Shown here: piece by piece, positions 5,890 to 7,726 of the stretch
Layout of the letters: every line of letters starts with the position of its first letter
How positions within the stretch are numbered: position 1 is the stretch's first letter
Assembly (NCBI GenBank): GCA_900554845.1
Contig: USIY01000097.1
Location: 1 to 7,726 of the forward strand
Length of the DNA: 7,726 nucleotides
Reading direction: 5' to 3'
Source: an uncultured Bacteroidales bacterium
GTDB taxonomy: Bacteria; Bacteroidota; Bacteroidia; Bacteroidales; Muribaculaceae
Notes under the pieces: generated by a model
Seen by the model: the letters and a program-made list of their open reading frames with translations, nothing else
Database searches by the model: none
Told to the model about the DNA's origin: nothing
Program-made: the position numbers and the translations under genes

Positions 5890-7569
5890 ATGGCAACACT
5901 TGACTGGCTGGTCATAGGCTTATTCGTAATAGCTCTGATCGGTATTGTAGTATGGGTCGCTCGTCAGAAGCAAAATAATGCCGCTGACTACTTCCTTGGA
6001 GGAAAAGACGCGACGTGGATTGCGATCGGTGCTTCGATTTTCGCATCGAACATCGGTTCAGAACATCTTATAGGTTTGGCAGGTTCCGGAGCGTCGTCCG
6101 GTATGGCGATGGCCCACTGGGAGATTCAGGGCTGGATGATTCTGTTGCTGGGCTGGGTATTCGTACCATTCTATTCCAGATCAATGGTCTACACTATGCC
6201 TGAGTTCCTGGAGCGTCGTTTCAATCCGGCCTCGCGAACCATTCTCTCCGTGATCTCGCTCATCAGCTATGTGCTGACGAAAGTAGCGGTGACTGTATAT
6301 GCGGGAGGTCTGGTATTCCAGCAGGTATTCGGTATCGAGAGTCTCTGGGGAATCGATTTCTTCTGGATCGCCGCAATCGGACTTGTGCTCATCACCGCGA
6401 TCTATACAATTGTGGGAGGTATGAAATCCGTGCTTTATACTTCGGTGCTCCAGACTCCTATCCTTCTGCTTGGTTCGGCCATAATCCTTGTTCTCGGTCT
6501 TAAGGAACTCGGCGGCTGGGACGAAATGATGAGAATCTGCTCCGCCGTTGAGGTCAACGAGTACGGCGACACCATGGTAAATCTTATCCGCGACAACAAC
6601 GATCCTCAATATCCTTGGCTGGGTGCGTTGATTGGTTCGGCCGTCATCGGTTTCTGGTACTGGTGTACCGACCAGTTCATCGTGCAGCGCGTACTGTCCG
6701 GTAAGAATGAGAAAGAAGCCCGTCGCGGTACGATTTTCGGGGCATATCTGAAACTTCTGCCCGTATTCCTGTTCCTTATCCCCGGTATGATCGCGTTTGC
6801 GCTTCATCAGCAGTCCGGATCATTCCTTCCGCTGTTGCCCAACGGCAATCTGAACACCGACGCCGCTTTCCCGACATTGGTGGCCAAATTGCTTCCGGCT
6901 GGCGTGAAAGGTCTGATTGTCTGCGGTATTCTCGCGGCCTTGATGAGCTCGTTGGCATCGTTGTTCAACTCCTCGTCCGCATTGTTCACCATTGACTTCT
7001 ATCAGCGGTTCAAACCCAATACGGATCCCAAGAAACTGGTTCGTATCGGACAGATCGCTACGGTTGTTATCGTGATTCTGGGTATTCTTTGGATTCCCAT
7101 CATGCGTTCCATCGGTGACGTCCTCTACCTGTATCTGCAGGATGTGCAGTCCGTGCTCGCTCCCGGTATTGCCGCCGCTTTCCTTCTTGGTATTCTCTGG
7201 AAGCGTTGTACGGCTCAAGGCGGCATGTGGGCGTTGATCACCGGTCTGTTCATTGGCTTGACCCGTCTGAGCGCGAAGATCTGGTTCAGCAATGTTGCCG
7301 ATCCGGCCGACAGCCTGTTCCGTACGATTTTCTATGATACCAACTGGCTGTTCTTCTGCGGCTGGATGCTTGTGATCTGCTGTGTTGTCGGTATCGTTGT
7401 GTCATTGTGTACCAAGGCACCTTCGGCCGATAAGATTCAGGGTCTGGTGATGGGAACCGCCACCGCCGAGCAGAAAGCGGAGACACGCGCCAGCTGGAAC
7501 GCATGGGATGTGATCAACTCTGTGATCATCCTCGGACTTACAGTGGCATTCTATATTTACTTCTGGTAA
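5890..7569 (+). CDS. Sodium/sugar symporter, SSS (SGLT) family
   Basis: Inner-membrane transporter that couples sugar uptake to the sodium gradient. At 559 aa with about 14 hydrophobic segments (first at 6-24, last at 539-557), it matches the vSGLT/SGLT architecture. Signatures: DYFLGGKDATWIAIGASIFA then SNIGSEHLIGLAGSG (53-67), HWEIQGW (76-82), WYWCTDQFIVQR (256-267), AYLKLLP (285-291), and SSLASLFNSSSALFTIDFY (353-371). By comparison with characterised members, Asn54, His59, Glu78, Lys288 and Gln417 line up with sugar-site residues, and Ser353-Ser354 fall near the Na2 sodium site; these alignments are by eye. The SNIGSEH and WYWCTDQ segments resemble animal SGLT1 closely, which favours a monosaccharide over other SSS substrates such as proline, pantothenate or sialic acid. 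It is the middle gene of the operon. The B. thetaiotaomicron counterpart in the arabinose locus is called AraP, but the substrate here is inferred from context only. Confidence 0.93.
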   Translation: MATLDWLVIGLFVIALIGIVVWVARQKQNNAADYFLGGKDATWIAIGASIFASNIGSEHLIGLAGSGASSGMAMAHWEIQGWMILLLGWVFVPFYSRSMVYTMPEFLERRFNPASRTILSVISLISYVLTKVAVTVYAGGLVFQQVFGIESLWGIDFFWIAAIGLVLITAIYTIVGGMKSVLYTSVLQTPILLLGSAIILVLGLKELGGWDEMMRICSAVEVNEYGDTMVNLIRDNNDPQYPWLGALIGSAVIGFWYWCTDQFIVQRVLSGKNEKEARRGTIFGAYLKLLPVFLFLIPGMIAFALHQQSGSFLPLLPNGNLNTDAAFPTLVAKLLPAGVKGLIVCGILAALMSSLASLFNSSSALFTIDFYQRFKPNTDPKKLVRIGQIATVVIVILGILWIPIMRSIGDVLYLYLQDVQSVLAPGIAAAFLLGILWKRCTAQGGMWALITGLFIGLTRLSAKIWFSNVADPADSLFRTIFYDTNWLFFCGWMLVICCVVGIVVSLCTKAPSADKIQGLVMGTATAEQKAETRASWNAWDVINSVIILGLTVAFYIYFW

Positions 7570-7589
7570 TAAATTAAGATCATAAAGAG

Positions 7590-7726
7590 ATGGCGCAATA
7601 CTATGTGTCGCATCCACGTTTTTTCGTCAGCGTCGATTGCATCATCTTCGGACTGAAAGCGGGTCGGTTGAGCGTATTGCTCACCCGGCGCGCCTTCGAG
7701 CCGGAGCGAGGCAAATGGTCGTTGAT
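7590..7726 (+). CDS. NUDIX-domain transcriptional regulator, NrtR/AraR type (5' part only)
   Basis: Only the first 45 codons lie in the window; the gene runs off the right edge. The translation MAQYYVSHPRFFVSVDCIIF, then GLKAGRLSVLLTRR and AFEPERGKWSL, is the typical beginning of a Bacteroidetes NUDIX domain: the VDCIIF strand, the LLxxRxxEP segment and GKWSL, which normally leads into the GGF and NUDIX box. In this group the NUDIX fold usually serves as a sugar sensor fused to a winged helix rather than as a hydrolase; BtAraR (BT0354) is the structural example. The NUDIX box and the winged helix are beyond the window, so an ordinary NUDIX hydrolase cannot be excluded. It starts 20 nt after the symporter stop with an AAAGAG just before the ATG, consistent with co-transcription. 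It may repress its own operon at the palindrome 4561-4581. Confidence 0.8.
   Translation, partial: MAQYYVSHPRFFVSVDCIIFGLKAGRLSVLLTRRAFEPERGKWSL

Noticed and set aside
6181..6807. 208-codon open frame on the minus strand inside the symporter
   Set aside because: The translation is rich in His, Asp and Arg, as expected when a membrane-protein gene is read backwards; no domain is seen.
1..7726. Mobile element, CRISPR array or defence system
   Set aside because: No transposase, integrase, terminal repeats, regular short repeats or defence domains were found; recQ alone is a housekeeping repair gene and not evidence of a defence locus.

Overview
The window looks like a chromosomal segment of a gut-type member of the Bacteroidales (Bacteroides / Prevotella / Muribaculaceae range). 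Three things point there. The promoters fit the Bacteroidetes pattern of TTTG near -33 and TAnnTTTG near -7, rather than a sigma70 TTGACA/TATAAT pattern. The start codons are preceded by A-rich stretches without clear Shine-Dalgarno sequences. The proteins have the look of that phylum: a long RecQ with an acidic C-terminal extension, a double-parvulin periplasmic foldase, a lipoprotein aldose 1-epimerase, and an SSS symporter followed by a NUDIX-domain regulator. Genus is not determinable by eye.

Layout, all genes on the + strand. Positions 1-144 hold the terminator of an unseen upstream gene, then a near-consensus promoter and a large perfect dyad just before recQ. recQ (145-2388) encodes a complete RecQ DNA helicase. 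A 116-bp gap with a possible weak promoter leads to a secreted tandem-parvulin peptidyl-prolyl isomerase (2505-4439). A long hairpin terminator (4471-4520) closes this housekeeping half.

The second half is a sugar-uptake operon. A 21-bp palindrome (4561-4581) overlaps the inferred -7 element of its promoter, so it is a good candidate repressor operator. A leader of about 110 nt follows, then a lipoprotein aldose 1-epimerase (galM-like, 4693-5856), an SGLT-type sodium/sugar symporter (5890-7569), and the first 45 codons of a NUDIX-domain protein (7590 to the window edge). Gaps of 33 and 20 nt without terminators indicate one transcript. Probable job: the epimerase interconverts sugar anomers outside the inner membrane, the symporter imports the sugar, and the NUDIX protein senses it. 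From family knowledge, this order (galM, symporter, NUDIX regulator) resembles the L-arabinose locus of Bacteroides thetaiotaomicron, where a NUDIX/winged-helix protein of the NrtR family (AraR) is an arabinose-released repressor. Related NUDIX regulators also serve xylose loci, so arabinose is likely but not proven here.

I see no mobile element, CRISPR array, tRNA, rRNA or defence system. The window is largely ordinary; the most interesting signals are the two promoter-overlapping dyads.
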